Positions 32,404-40,963 of a stretch of DNA of 64,000 nt are shown here, piece after piece. Where the stretch lies: assembly GCF_014652315.1 (NCBI RefSeq), contig NZ_BMYO01000009.1:78327-142326 (forward strand), written 5' to 3'. Both the position numbers and the translations under genes were made by a program. This DNA comes from Jeongeupia chitinilytica. GTDB lineage: Bacteria; Pseudomonadota; Gammaproteobacteria; Burkholderiales; Chitinibacteraceae. Within the stretch, counting starts at the first letter, position 1. Every line of letters begins with the position of its first letter. The notes under the pieces were generated by a model, which was not told the DNA's origin, ran no database searches, and saw nothing but the letters and a program-made list of their open reading frames with translations.

Positions 32404-32467
32404 CTGTCCGGATACGCGGATGATCTGTCCGGTTCTCAGTATATGCGGACAGGCAGACAGGCGGACA
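32404..32467. promoter_or_regulatory. candidate AraC-type operator region, direct and inverted CTGTCCGG repeats
   Basis: CTGTCCGG occurs at 32404-32411 and 32425-32432 (21-bp period). Its complement CGGACA(G) occurs at 32446-32452 and 32462-32467. The inner pair forms a dyad CTGTCCG-N14-CGGACAG. The 21-bp phasing equals two helix turns, as expected for AraC-family half-sites. Confidence 0.6.
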
Positions 32468-32497
32468 ATCCATGGCAATACGTCGCAAGGTGAAGCC

Positions 32498-33388
32498 ATG
32501 CCCCTCCTCCTCCCCGTTCTGGCCGTGCTGATCTGGGCCGCCAACACCGTGGTCAACAAGCTCGCAGCCGGCGCGATCATGCCGGCCGAAATCGGTTTCT
32601 ACCGCTGGCTGCTCGCCGCGCTGCTGTTCACGCCCTTCATGCTGCGCCCGCTGCTCCAGCACCGCGCAGCGGTCCGGGCGCAGGCCGGGCGCATCGTCGT
32701 GCTCGGGCTACTGGGCATGGTCGTTTACCAGAGCCTCGCCTACTATGCCGCGCACAGTACCTCGGCAACGAATATGGGCATCATCCTGTCGCTGATGCCG
32801 ATGATGGCGCTGGCGCTGGCGATCGCCCTGCTCGGCCAGCAGCTGACGCTGGGCGCGATCACCGGCTCGGTGGTTTCGTTCGCCGGCGTGCTGATCGTCG
32901 TTTCCGGCGGCAGCAGCGCGGCGCTGCTGCACCACGGCGTCGGCAGCGGCGACGCGCTGATGCTGATCGCCACGCTGGCGTACGCGCTCTACAGCGTGCT
33001 GCTGAAGAAGTGGCAGATCCGGCTGCCGTCGCTGCTGCTGCTGTACCTGCAGGTGCTGGTCGCCGTGGTGCTGCTGTTCCCGCTCTACCTCGCCTCGCCC
33101 AAGGCCGGGCTCTCGGCCGCCAACATTCCGCTGGTGCTGTACGCCGGGCTGTTCGCGTCGATGCTGGCACCGCTGCTGTGGATGACCGGCGTCGCGAAGG
33201 CCGGTCCCAGCCGCACTACCCTGCTGTTCAACCTGTCGCCGGTGTTCACCGCGCTGATCGCCGCGACGCCGGTCCTGCACGAAAGGCTGGCGTGGTATCA
33301 CCTTGTCGGCGGCGTGCTGACGCTGGCCGGCGTACTGCTCAGCGAGCGCTGGAAGCAGCCGTTCGGATGGTCCCGCCGCCCGGCCTGA
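32498..33388 (+). CDS. EamA/DMT-superfamily exporter
   Basis: 296 residues from ATG at 32498, preceded by AAGGTG. Ten transmembrane helices are arranged as two EamA repeats (VLIWAANTVVNKLAAG in the first; LYAGLFASMLAPLLWMTGVAKAG in the second). It is a drug/metabolite or amino-acid exporter of unknown substrate in the inner membrane. It is divergent from the AraC regulator. About 200 nt without a gene follow before the phosphate transporter. Confidence 0.92.
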   Translation: MPLLLPVLAVLIWAANTVVNKLAAGAIMPAEIGFYRWLLAALLFTPFMLRPLLQHRAAVRAQAGRIVVLGLLGMVVYQSLAYYAAHSTSATNMGIILSLMPMMALALAIALLGQQLTLGAITGSVVSFAGVLIVVSGGSSAALLHHGVGSGDALMLIATLAYALYSVLLKKWQIRLPSLLLLYLQVLVAVVLLFPLYLASPKAGLSAANIPLVLYAGLFASMLAPLLWMTGVAKAGPSRTTLLFNLSPVFTALIAATPVLHERLAWYHLVGGVLTLAGVLLSERWKQPFGWSRRPA

Positions 33389-33592
33389 ATCCCGCTCGCC
33401 CGGCAGGACGTGTTGCGCAGGTGCCGCAGCCGCCGACGTCCGTCTGGCCGAATTGACGCTGCCGGGCGACCAAACCGGCGGCCATGGTCAAGACTGGTGA
33501 CATAAGCGCAATTAGAACGCAGCACCGGCCGGGCAGGACAAAGGCCGGGCTGCCCTTCCGGGATGCCGCATTCCGGGCTGGGGAGAACGAGC

Positions 33593-35281
33593 ATGATGAC
33601 CGTTCTGCTTCATCTTGCCGGTGGTGTCGCCCTCCTGACCTGGGGGCTGCACATGGTCGAAACCGGCTTCATGCGCGCCCTCGGCGCGTCGTTGCGACAG
33701 CTGATGGGCCGCAGTCTCGGCAGCCGCTGGCGTGCGCTGTTCGCCGGGATGGCGATCACCACGGTACTGCAGAGCAGCACCGCCACCGGCCTGCTGGCGA
33801 CCTCGTTTGCCGCGCGCCGGGTGCTGACGCCGATTGCCGGACTGGCGATCATGCTCGGTGCCAATCTCGGTTCGACGCTGATCGTCCAGGCCTTCTCGCT
33901 GCATCTGGGCTGGGTTTCGCCGCTGTGCCTGATCGCCGGGCTGTTCATGTTCGAGCGGGGCAAGGGCTCGCAGACGCGCGATTTCGGCCGCGCCTTCATC
34001 GGCATCGGCCTGATGCTGCTGGCGCTGCGGCTGCTGGTCGAAACCATGCAGCCGGCCGAAGCCGCGCCGGCGATGCGCGCCATCCTCGACGTGCTGGCCG
34101 ACCAGCCGCTGCCGAACGCATTCATCGCCGCGCTGCTGACCTGGCTGGCGCATTCGAGCATCCCGACCGTGCTGCTGGTGATGTCGCTCGCCGGCTCGCA
34201 CGCGATCCCGGCCAGCACCGCGCTGGCCATGGTGCTCGGCGCCAACATCGGCAGTGCGCTCAATCCGTGGTTCGAGGGCAACAAGGGCAACGACAACCTG
34301 CGCCGCCGGCTGCCGGCCGGCAACCTGCTGCTGCGCGGCGGCAGCTGCCTGGTGCTGCTGACGGCGGTCGGCCCCCTTGCGCACGCGCTGGGGCGGCTGT
34401 GGCCCGACCCGGGCGCGCTGGTGGCCGATTTCCACACCCTGCTCAACCTCGGCATCGCGCTGGTCTTCATCGGCCTGCTCAAGCCGGTGTCGAAACTGCT
34501 CGAACGCGTGTTTCCGGACCAGCACGGCACCGCCGACCAGCCCGATGCGCCGCACTACCTCGACCCGTCGGCCATCGCCACACCCTCGCTGGCGCTGACC
34601 TGCGCGACGCGCGAAGCGCTGCACATGGCCGACATCGTCGAAGACATGCTGCGGGCCAGCATGCCGGCACTGCTCGGCGACGACCGGCAGCGGATTGCCG
34701 ACATCGCCCGTCGCGACAACGCCGTCGACCGGCTGCACGAGGCGATCAAGCTCTACGTGACCGACATCACCCGCGAAAGCCTGTCGCCGCAGGATGCGGC
34801 ACGGGCGATGGCGATCATCGGCTTCGTCATCAACATGGAGCACATCGGCGACATCGTCGACAAGAACCTGATGGAGCTGGCCGGCAAGAAGGTGCGCGGC
34901 CAGCTGAGCTTCTCGCACGACGGCGCGGCCGAGCTGAGCCGGCTGCACCAGGCGGTGCTCGACAGCTTCCACCGCGCGCAGTCGGTGTTCATGTCCGGCG
35001 ACGAGCGGACCGCGCAGGCGCTGCTCGCCGGCAAGCCGAACGTGCGCGAACTCGGCCGGCTCGCCGCCGACGCGCATCTGGCCCGGTTGCGCGACGGCGT
35101 GCCCGAAAGCATCGCCTCGAGCTCGCTGCACCTCGACGTGTTGCGCGACCTGCGGCGCATCCACTCGCACGTCTGCGCGATCGCCTATCCGGTCCTCGAA
35201 GCGCAAGCGCCGGAATCCGGCACGGTGCGGAGTCGCACCGCGGAGACCAAGCGCTGGCAGGGCGTCACCGGCCAGGCCTGA
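33593..35281 (+). CDS. Na/Pi cotransporter family protein with PhoU-like C-terminal domain
   Basis: 562 residues from ATG at 33593. The N-terminal half is the duplicated Na+/Pi-cotransporter fold, seen as the two QSSTA-type repeats: TVLQSSTATGLLATSFAA and the corresponding AHSSIPTVLLVMSLAG, each followed by MVLGANIGS-like motifs. The C-terminal ~200 residues are helical and PhoU-like. It imports phosphate (or a related anion) at the inner membrane. In the second repeat QSS is changed to HSS. It appears to be a single-gene unit. Confidence 0.92.
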   Translation: MMTVLLHLAGGVALLTWGLHMVETGFMRALGASLRQLMGRSLGSRWRALFAGMAITTVLQSSTATGLLATSFAARRVLTPIAGLAIMLGANLGSTLIVQAFSLHLGWVSPLCLIAGLFMFERGKGSQTRDFGRAFIGIGLMLLALRLLVETMQPAEAAPAMRAILDVLADQPLPNAFIAALLTWLAHSSIPTVLLVMSLAGSHAIPASTALAMVLGANIGSALNPWFEGNKGNDNLRRRLPAGNLLLRGGSCLVLLTAVGPLAHALGRLWPDPGALVADFHTLLNLGIALVFIGLLKPVSKLLERVFPDQHGTADQPDAPHYLDPSAIATPSLALTCATREALHMADIVEDMLRASMPALLGDDRQRIADIARRDNAVDRLHEAIKLYVTDITRESLSPQDAARAMAIIGFVINMEHIGDIVDKNLMELAGKKVRGQLSFSHDGAAELSRLHQAVLDSFHRAQSVFMSGDERTAQALLAGKPNVRELGRLAADAHLARLRDGVPESIASSSLHLDVLRDLRRIHSHVCAIAYPVLEAQAPESGTVRSRTAETKRWQGVTGQA

Positions 35282-35342
35282 GCGCGGAACGGCAGAACGG
35301 CCCGCAAGGGGCCGCTCCGTTCAGTTCAGCTGCGTACCGCGG

Positions 35343-35849
35343 TCACATCGGAGCTGCTTGCGGTGCCCCCTGCGGAACGATGCCGCTGCCGGCCGGGACC
35401 ACGCGGGTGCTCTTGTGGTCGGTGAGGATGTCGACGCGCTGGCCCACCGCCAGCGGCGCGTCGGCCTTCTGCACGATGACCATGCGCTGGCCGTTGTCGA
35501 GCCTGACCGTCACTTCGTACGCATCCTGCTGGGTCACGCCCTTCTCGATCGCGTTGCCGGCCAGGCCGCCGACGATGGCGCCGAGGATGCCGGCGACGAT
35601 CTGGCCGTTGCCGCCACCGATGTTGCCGCCGGCGGCAATGCCGCCGATCGCGCCACCGGCCACGGTGCCGACACCGGTCGAGTCTTCCATCTTCACCGAG
35701 CGGATATTCTCGATCGCGCCGGACTGCACGGTTGCAGCCTGCATCATCTGGTCACGGTTGTAGACGTTCGACGAGGTGTTGGCACAGCCGGTCGCGAACA
35801 GTGCGGCAGCGACCAGCGTGGTCGCGCCGAGCATGCGGCGGGTCGTCAT
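35343..35849 (-). CDS. outer-membrane lipoprotein with glycine-zipper, SlyB-like
   Basis: 168 residues from ATG at 35849, behind a strong AGGAGG; the extended upstream frame overlaps the neighbouring oxygenase end and is rejected. The lipobox FATGC places the lipidated Cys at ~22. A glycine-zipper (GVGTVAGGAIGGIAAG ... AGILGAIVGGLAGN) follows, then a small C-terminal beta region VTVRLDNGQRMVIVQKAD, as in SlyB/Pcp proteins. It probably stabilises the outer membrane. Confidence 0.88.
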   Translation of the reverse strand: MTTRRMLGATTLVAAALFATGCANTSSNVYNRDQMMQAATVQSGAIENIRSVKMEDSTGVGTVAGGAIGGIAAGGNIGGGNGQIVAGILGAIVGGLAGNAIEKGVTQQDAYEVTVRLDNGQRMVIVQKADAPLAVGQRVDILTDHKSTRVVPAGSGIVPQGAPQAAPM

Positions 35850-35919
35850 GATCCTGCCTCCTGAGGGTTTGGGTTGCCCATATTTTAATCGCGGCAACGT
35901 CCCGCCGCTGTGCAGCAAG

Positions 35920-36507
35920 TCACAAGCCACGGCGGCGGAACCAGCCGGTCAGCGACCAGCGCTCGCGCCGCGCCGGCCTTACCTCGTGTTCGAAGCGGTC
36001 GGACATGAACACCGCCAGCGTACCGCCGTGCGGCGCGACGTCGGTGTGGCTGCCGTCATCGAGATACAGCCGAAGTTCGCCGCCGTCGTCCTCGCCCCAT
36101 TCGGGATTCAGGTACAGCACGATGGTGACGACCCGCGTGTCTTCGCCGCGGTGCTGGTCGAGATGGCGCGTGTAGAAGTGCCCTGCCGGGTAGACCGCCA
36201 GATGGCACTCGAGTTCGGCCAGACCGAGATAGAGCGCGGCGTTGAGCTCGCCGCGCAACGCGTCGAGCCGCGCAAGCGCAACCGCCGCGGCCGGATCGCC
36301 GTCGTCGAGCCAGAGCACCTCGTCACCGCGGATCGTCGCGTTGACCGCGTGACCGCCGGCCCGGCCGATGCCTGCACGTGCAAAGTCGTCCCGGCGCGAC
36401 CGCGACGCCGCGACCAGCGCGTTGACTTCGTCCGGGCTCAGAAAGCCCGGCAGCACGCACCAGCCGGTCTCAACCAGCGCGTTGGCGACGCAATCGTACC
36501 CATTCAC
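35920..36507 (-). CDS. 2-oxoglutarate/Fe(II)-dependent oxygenase, prolyl 4-hydroxylase-like
   Basis: 195 residues from GTG at 36507, a start that overlaps the preceding gene by 38 bp. The double-stranded beta-helix carries the Fe ligands HxD in RHLDQHRG and the distal His in FEHEV, and the 2OG-binding Arg in RERWSLTGWF. The order and spacing match small bacterial P4H-type oxygenases. The substrate may be a protein (for example a translation factor or ribosomal residue) but this is inference. The overlap suggests co-expression with the Gcr-type membrane protein. Confidence 0.85.
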   Translation of the reverse strand: MNGYDCVANALVETGWCVLPGFLSPDEVNALVAASRSRRDDFARAGIGRAGGHAVNATIRGDEVLWLDDGDPAAAVALARLDALRGELNAALYLGLAELECHLAVYPAGHFYTRHLDQHRGEDTRVVTIVLYLNPEWGEDDGGELRLYLDDGSHTDVAPHGGTLAVFMSDRFEHEVRPARRERWSLTGWFRRRGL

Positions 36508-38545
36508 GTACGGTCTCCTGATGGTTGGGCAACGCCTGCAGCGGCTCGGCCGCCACTGGCCTGGCCGCCGCCGGCGGGAAGAAGAATTCGCCGGGATGGC
36601 GCAGGAAGCGGCGCACCAGCTTGCCCAGCAGCGGCTTGGTCGCCTCGAAGGTCAGCTTGCGCGAACGCAGCGCAACCCACAGCGCCAGGCCGAAGCTGAC
36701 CGCGAGGTTGGTCATGCCGATCAGCGCGATCCCGAGCACCGAGATGGCGACGACGTGCCAGTCGAGCTGGAAGTTGTACGCCACGGCGGCAAACGACAGA
36801 TAGGCCGACGAAAAGGTGATGTGGCGGATGTCGATCGGCAGGCCGAGCAGGAAGCCGACGGTGCCGATCATGCCCAGCATCATGCCGAAGTAGAAGTTGC
36901 CGGCCAGCGCACCAAGGTTGTGCTCGATGTATTTGGCCAGCCGCCTGGCACGCGATTCGCCGAGCAGCCAGTTCAGCCACGGCAGCGCCGCGACCCGGTC
37001 CGGAATGCGGTTGTAGATCGCCTTGTTGTCGTAGTAGCCCGAAATCAGCCCGGCCAGGAACAGGCAGCAACCGGCGATCGCCGCGTGGAACACCGCCAGA
37101 CTGGCGATCGGCGACAGGTCGTGCAGCAGGTGGTCGGCCTTGGCGGTATCGACCGGCGGCACGCCGAAATACCAGTTCCACGTCATCGCGATCAGCAGCG
37201 CCACCGGCATCGCCAGGGCCACGTTGCCGACGATGGCGATGAACTGCGTCCGCACCACCTTGACGATCATGCCCGCGAGTTCGTCGAGATCGATGCGCTG
37301 CTTGTTGCGCTTGCTGCCGGCATGGATCGTCGCGGCAATTTTCGCCGCCGTCATCGCCGGCTGCTTGGTCGCGATGGTGAAGTGCAGCATGTGGATCAGC
37401 ATGAAGCCGAGCGCATAGTTCAGGCCGAACAGGATGGCCTCGAGCAGCAGCGGGATGTGCGCCTTGGCGGTCAGCAGCTTGAGCAGCGCCATGAAGCCGA
37501 CGATGACGCCGGCCCCGGCGGCCGACTTGAACATGTCGCGCCACTCGCTGCGCGTTTCGGCGATGTAGTGCTCGCCGGTGTGGCTGGCGTGTTCGGTCAC
37601 CTGCAGCGCCAGCAGCGACGTGTTGTCGGCGAAGACATCGCGGATCCGGTACTTGCGGTTCTCGGCGCGCACCAGCGCGACCAGGCCGTCGATCACCAGC
37701 TCGGCCTTGTCCGGATTCGGCACCGGGTCGATCAGCAGCAACAGCATGCGCATGCGCTCGACGTGCTGGTAGATCCGCACCAGATGGTAGGTCAGCCCGA
37801 CCGAGATGCCGTTCTTCGCCGCGCTTTTCCTCGCCCGGGTCAGCCACTCCTCGCACTGGTCGAGCAGCACGAGAATGGGCCGGACGTCCTCGTCCGGCAG
37901 CGCCTCGTCGATCATCGACTGGCGATAGTGCTCGATGTAGGCGAGCGTTTCGACGTTCTGGCGCACGAACGACGACTCGAAGCGCTCGATGTCCGGGTTG
38001 TTGCGCACCAGCTCGGGCTCGAGGCCGATCGCCGAGAGCCGGCACGACAGCACCTGGATCGCTTCGAGCACCTGCAGGCGGGTCTTGTTGATGCTGGCCT
38101 GGTCGGTTTCGTCGTGGAAATGCATGGCCCGGCCGAGCGCCAGCCACGCGTCGCGGCTGATCGACTCGAGCCAGACGTAGTCGGTTTTCTTGTGGAAGAG
38201 CGCGCCGAACACGTCCTTGAGCGAATAGCGGTTGAACACCGGCGGCAACAGGCGGTAACCGATGCGGCGGGTCAGCGCGGTGTAGAAGGTCTCGTTCGAG
38301 AGGATGCCGGTGTCGGTGTAGAGCTGGACCTGCTTGCGCGTCGACAGCAGGTGCAGCAGGTGGCGCCGCAAGGCGGCACGGAAGTCGCCCGATTGTTCGA
38401 GCAGGTAGGCCAGCGCCTGTACCGCATTGTTGGCGGCAACGGCGTCGGCATGATCGCGCGGGCGCATCGTGTCGACGAGCTCGCGGAACAGGTCGAAGGC
38501 GCGGTCGGTCGACGCGCTGACCATCGTTCGCAGAATGGCTTCCAT
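36470..38545 (-). CDS. gcr: Gcr-family 'site-specific recombinase' membrane protein
   Basis: 691 residues. The N-terminal ~340 are mainly helical and soluble (for example ESISRDAWLALGRAMHFHDETDQ). From ~345 on there are about six or seven membrane spans (FMALLKLLTAKAHIPLLLEA, FIAIVGNVALAMPVALLIAM, LAVFHAAIAGCCLFLAGLISGYYDN). This matches the family called site-specific recombinase Gcr in Neisseria gonorrhoeae. Nothing in the sequence resembles a serine or tyrosine recombinase, so the name is likely misleading and a membrane role is more credible. The stop lies inside the oxygenase gene. Confidence 0.85.
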   Translation of the reverse strand: MEAILRTMVSASTDRAFDLFRELVDTMRPRDHADAVAANNAVQALAYLLEQSGDFRAALRRHLLHLLSTRKQVQLYTDTGILSNETFYTALTRRIGYRLLPPVFNRYSLKDVFGALFHKKTDYVWLESISRDAWLALGRAMHFHDETDQASINKTRLQVLEAIQVLSCRLSAIGLEPELVRNNPDIERFESSFVRQNVETLAYIEHYRQSMIDEALPDEDVRPILVLLDQCEEWLTRARKSAAKNGISVGLTYHLVRIYQHVERMRMLLLLIDPVPNPDKAELVIDGLVALVRAENRKYRIRDVFADNTSLLALQVTEHASHTGEHYIAETRSEWRDMFKSAAGAGVIVGFMALLKLLTAKAHIPLLLEAILFGLNYALGFMLIHMLHFTIATKQPAMTAAKIAATIHAGSKRNKQRIDLDELAGMIVKVVRTQFIAIVGNVALAMPVALLIAMTWNWYFGVPPVDTAKADHLLHDLSPIASLAVFHAAIAGCCLFLAGLISGYYDNKAIYNRIPDRVAALPWLNWLLGESRARRLAKYIEHNLGALAGNFYFGMMLGMIGTVGFLLGLPIDIRHITFSSAYLSFAAVAYNFQLDWHVVAISVLGIALIGMTNLAVSFGLALWVALRSRKLTFEATKPLLGKLVRRFLRHPGEFFFPPAAARPVAAEPLQALPNHQETVREWVRLRRQRAG

Positions 38546-38593
38546 TCGGTATCCAGTGGTGTTTTGTCGATTTTATCGCAGCGGCAGCGGCCG

Positions 38594-39451
38594 TCAGCGC
38601 AGTTCGGCCAGCAGGCGTCCCATCATGGACCCGGCCTCATGACGATAGTGCCCGCCGAACAGGTTGAAATGGTTGAGCACGTGGTAAAGCTGGTACAGCG
38701 TACGCCGCACCGCGTAGCCGGCGTCGAGCGGCCAGGCCGCACGGTAGGCGTCGTAAAAGCGCGGCGAGAAACCGCCGAACAGCTCGGTCATCGCCAGATC
38801 GGTCTCGCGGTCGCCGAAGTAGCTGGCCGGATCGAACAGTACCGGTATGCCGTCGGCGAGGAAGGCCGCGTTGCCCGACCACAGGTCGCCGTGCAGCAGC
38901 GAGGCCGCCGGCGCATGGCCGTCGAACAGCACCGGCAGCTGCGCCAGCAGCGTCTCGCCCTCATGGAAATGCGCGCCTCGGGTGGCGGCCAGCGCCAGCT
39001 GCGGGGCCAGCCGGCGCCGCGCCCAGAAATCGGCCCAGTTGCCCAGCCAGCCGTTCGCCTGTGCCGTGCTGCCGATGGTGTTGTCGATGTCCCAGCCGTA
39101 GCGCGGCATCGTCAGCCGGTGCACGTCGGCCAGTGCCTCGCCCAGGCGCGCATCGTCGCCGTGGCGTGCGAGGTCGAGCCACTCGAGCACCAGAAAGGCC
39201 GTATCGCCGGTCACGCCGGTGCAGACCGGCTGGGGCACGCGGATGCGCGCACCCAGCTGGGTCAGCGCGGCGGCCTCGGCATCGAACATCGGGCGTGCAG
39301 GCCTGCGATTGCATTTGACGAAATAGCGGTGCGTCCCGGTTTCGAAGCGGTACGCTGCGTTGATGTCGCCGCCGCCCACCGGACGCGCCACGCCGGATTC
39401 GCCGGCCGTGGCCCCGGCGGCACGGATCGCAGCGGCAATGTCGTTCCACAT
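38594..39451 (-). CDS. fructosamine kinase family protein
   Basis: 285 residues from ATG at 39451. The kinase-like motifs are GGGDINAAYRF at the N-terminus, VKCN with the ATP-binding Lys, the catalytic LLHGDLWSGNAAF and the DPASYFGDRETDLAM metal motif. The family phosphorylates fructosamines or ribulosamines and so helps to deglycate proteins or small molecules. It lies ~50 nt upstream of gcr on the same strand. The long open frame upstream of the chosen ATG crosses the exbD terminator and is rejected. Confidence 0.92.
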   Translation of the reverse strand: MWNDIAAAIRAAGATAGESGVARPVGGGDINAAYRFETGTHRYFVKCNRRPARPMFDAEAAALTQLGARIRVPQPVCTGVTGDTAFLVLEWLDLARHGDDARLGEALADVHRLTMPRYGWDIDNTIGSTAQANGWLGNWADFWARRRLAPQLALAATRGAHFHEGETLLAQLPVLFDGHAPAASLLHGDLWSGNAAFLADGIPVLFDPASYFGDRETDLAMTELFGGFSPRFYDAYRAAWPLDAGYAVRRTLYQLYHVLNHFNLFGGHYRHEAGSMMGRLLAELR

Positions 39452-39533
39452 CGCGTTCTCCAGGTCGGTTTCTGCCAGTGTGCCCAGCATGCCCGATGAC
39501 GGCCGGATCGCGCAGCGTAAACGCTTGGCCTTG

Positions 39534-39567
39534 AAAAAAACGCCAACGCCCGCATGAAGCGGGCGTT
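39534..39567 (-). terminator. rho-independent terminator of exbBD
   Basis: On the minus strand AACGCCCGC-TTCAT-GCGGGCGTT is followed by a run of seven T (read as A at 39534-39540), about 20 nt after the exbD stop. Confidence 0.9.
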
Positions 39568-39587
39568 GCGGTGGCCGGACGGTGCGC

Positions 39588-40000
<413 letters not shown>

Positions 40001-40001
<1 letters not shown>

Positions 40002-40735
40002 CACTTGCTCCCGTTGACGACGTTCAGCGCCGGGGCCGGCGACGCGGCCGTGCTGCCGACCCGCGAACCGGTGACGAAGTAGGCGTGCAGGTCGTGGGCA
40101 AAGCGCGACAGCTGCATCGCCACCGCCTTGTTGCCGCGCACCAGCGCGTTGTAGCCGAGCACCGCCGGGATCGCGACCGCGAGGCCGAAGGCGGTCATGA
40201 TCAGCGCCTCGCCGACCGGACCGGCGACCTTGTCGATCGTCGCCTGGCCCGACACGCCGATGCCGACCAGCGCGTGGTAAATACCCCAGACCGTGCCGAA
40301 CAGGCCCACGAACGGCGCGGTCGAGCCGACCGACGCGAGGATGGACAGCCCCGACTGCATCGACTGCTGGGCGTCGTCGATCGCGCGGCGCAGGTTGCTG
40401 GTCACCCAGTCGCTGACGTTGAGCGCACCGTGCAGGTCGTTCTTGTTGTGCGCGTGGTGGGCGACCGCATCGGCGCCCTCCTCGGCCAGATGGCGGAACG
40501 GGTTCGCCGCACGGGTTTCACCGAGCACGGTCAGGCCGGCGGCGAAATCGCGCTGGTGCCAGAAATCGTTGCTGGCCGCGCTGGCCTGGCGCTTGAGCTT
40601 CACCAGGCGCCATGCCTTGACCAGGATCACGCACCACGAGGCGATCGACATCACGAGCAGCAGGATGGCCACGCTGCGGGTCACGAAATCGCCCTGCGCC
40701 CAGAGCGCGGCGATGCCGTAGGGATTGGTTTCCAT
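40001..40735 (-). CDS. exbB: ExbB, MotA/TolQ/ExbB proton channel subunit
   Basis: 244 residues with an N-terminal helix and two later helices: SGLSILASVGSTAPFVGLFGTVWGIYHAL and GEALIMTAFGLAVAIPAVLGYN. The protein is the pentameric partner of ExbD. The GLFGTV and AVAIPA motifs favour ExbB over TolQ. Transcription probably begins at a promoter whose spacer is filled by a Fur-like site, so expression should rise under iron limitation. Confidence 0.93.
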
Positions 40736-40794
40736 CTCGTTTCCTTTGTGCGATTCGTTCGGCCGCGAACGCAGGCGCGGCCCTTCAGTCCGCC

Positions 40795-40823
40795 ATATTA
40801 ACGAGAATTGTTATCATCCTCAA
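40795..40823 (-). promoter_or_regulatory. exbBD promoter with overlapping Fur-box-like site
   Basis: On the minus strand TTGAGG (40818-40823), a 17-nt spacer and TAATAT (40795-40800) form a good sigma-70 promoter. The spacer reads ATGATAACAATTCTCGT, which resembles a Fur box (GATAATGATAATCATTATC). Fur binding there would block RNA polymerase when iron is plentiful. Confidence 0.72.
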
Positions 40824-40963
40824 CAGGTTGCGCAATGATGGGGGCCGCAACCGTCCTCCGGGTGCATCGCGCAGGAGGCCGAACAATTGCCGCACGCCAA
40901 ATGCTGCCAATCCGGGCCGGTGATGGCGACCTAAAATCAAGCATCCCCTGATCTTTGCCTACG

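Noticed and set aside
36368..39499. 1043-codon open frame on the plus strand
   Set aside because: Antisense to the oxygenase, gcr and the fructosamine-kinase gene; the predicted product is low-complexity His/Arg/Gln and matches nothing.
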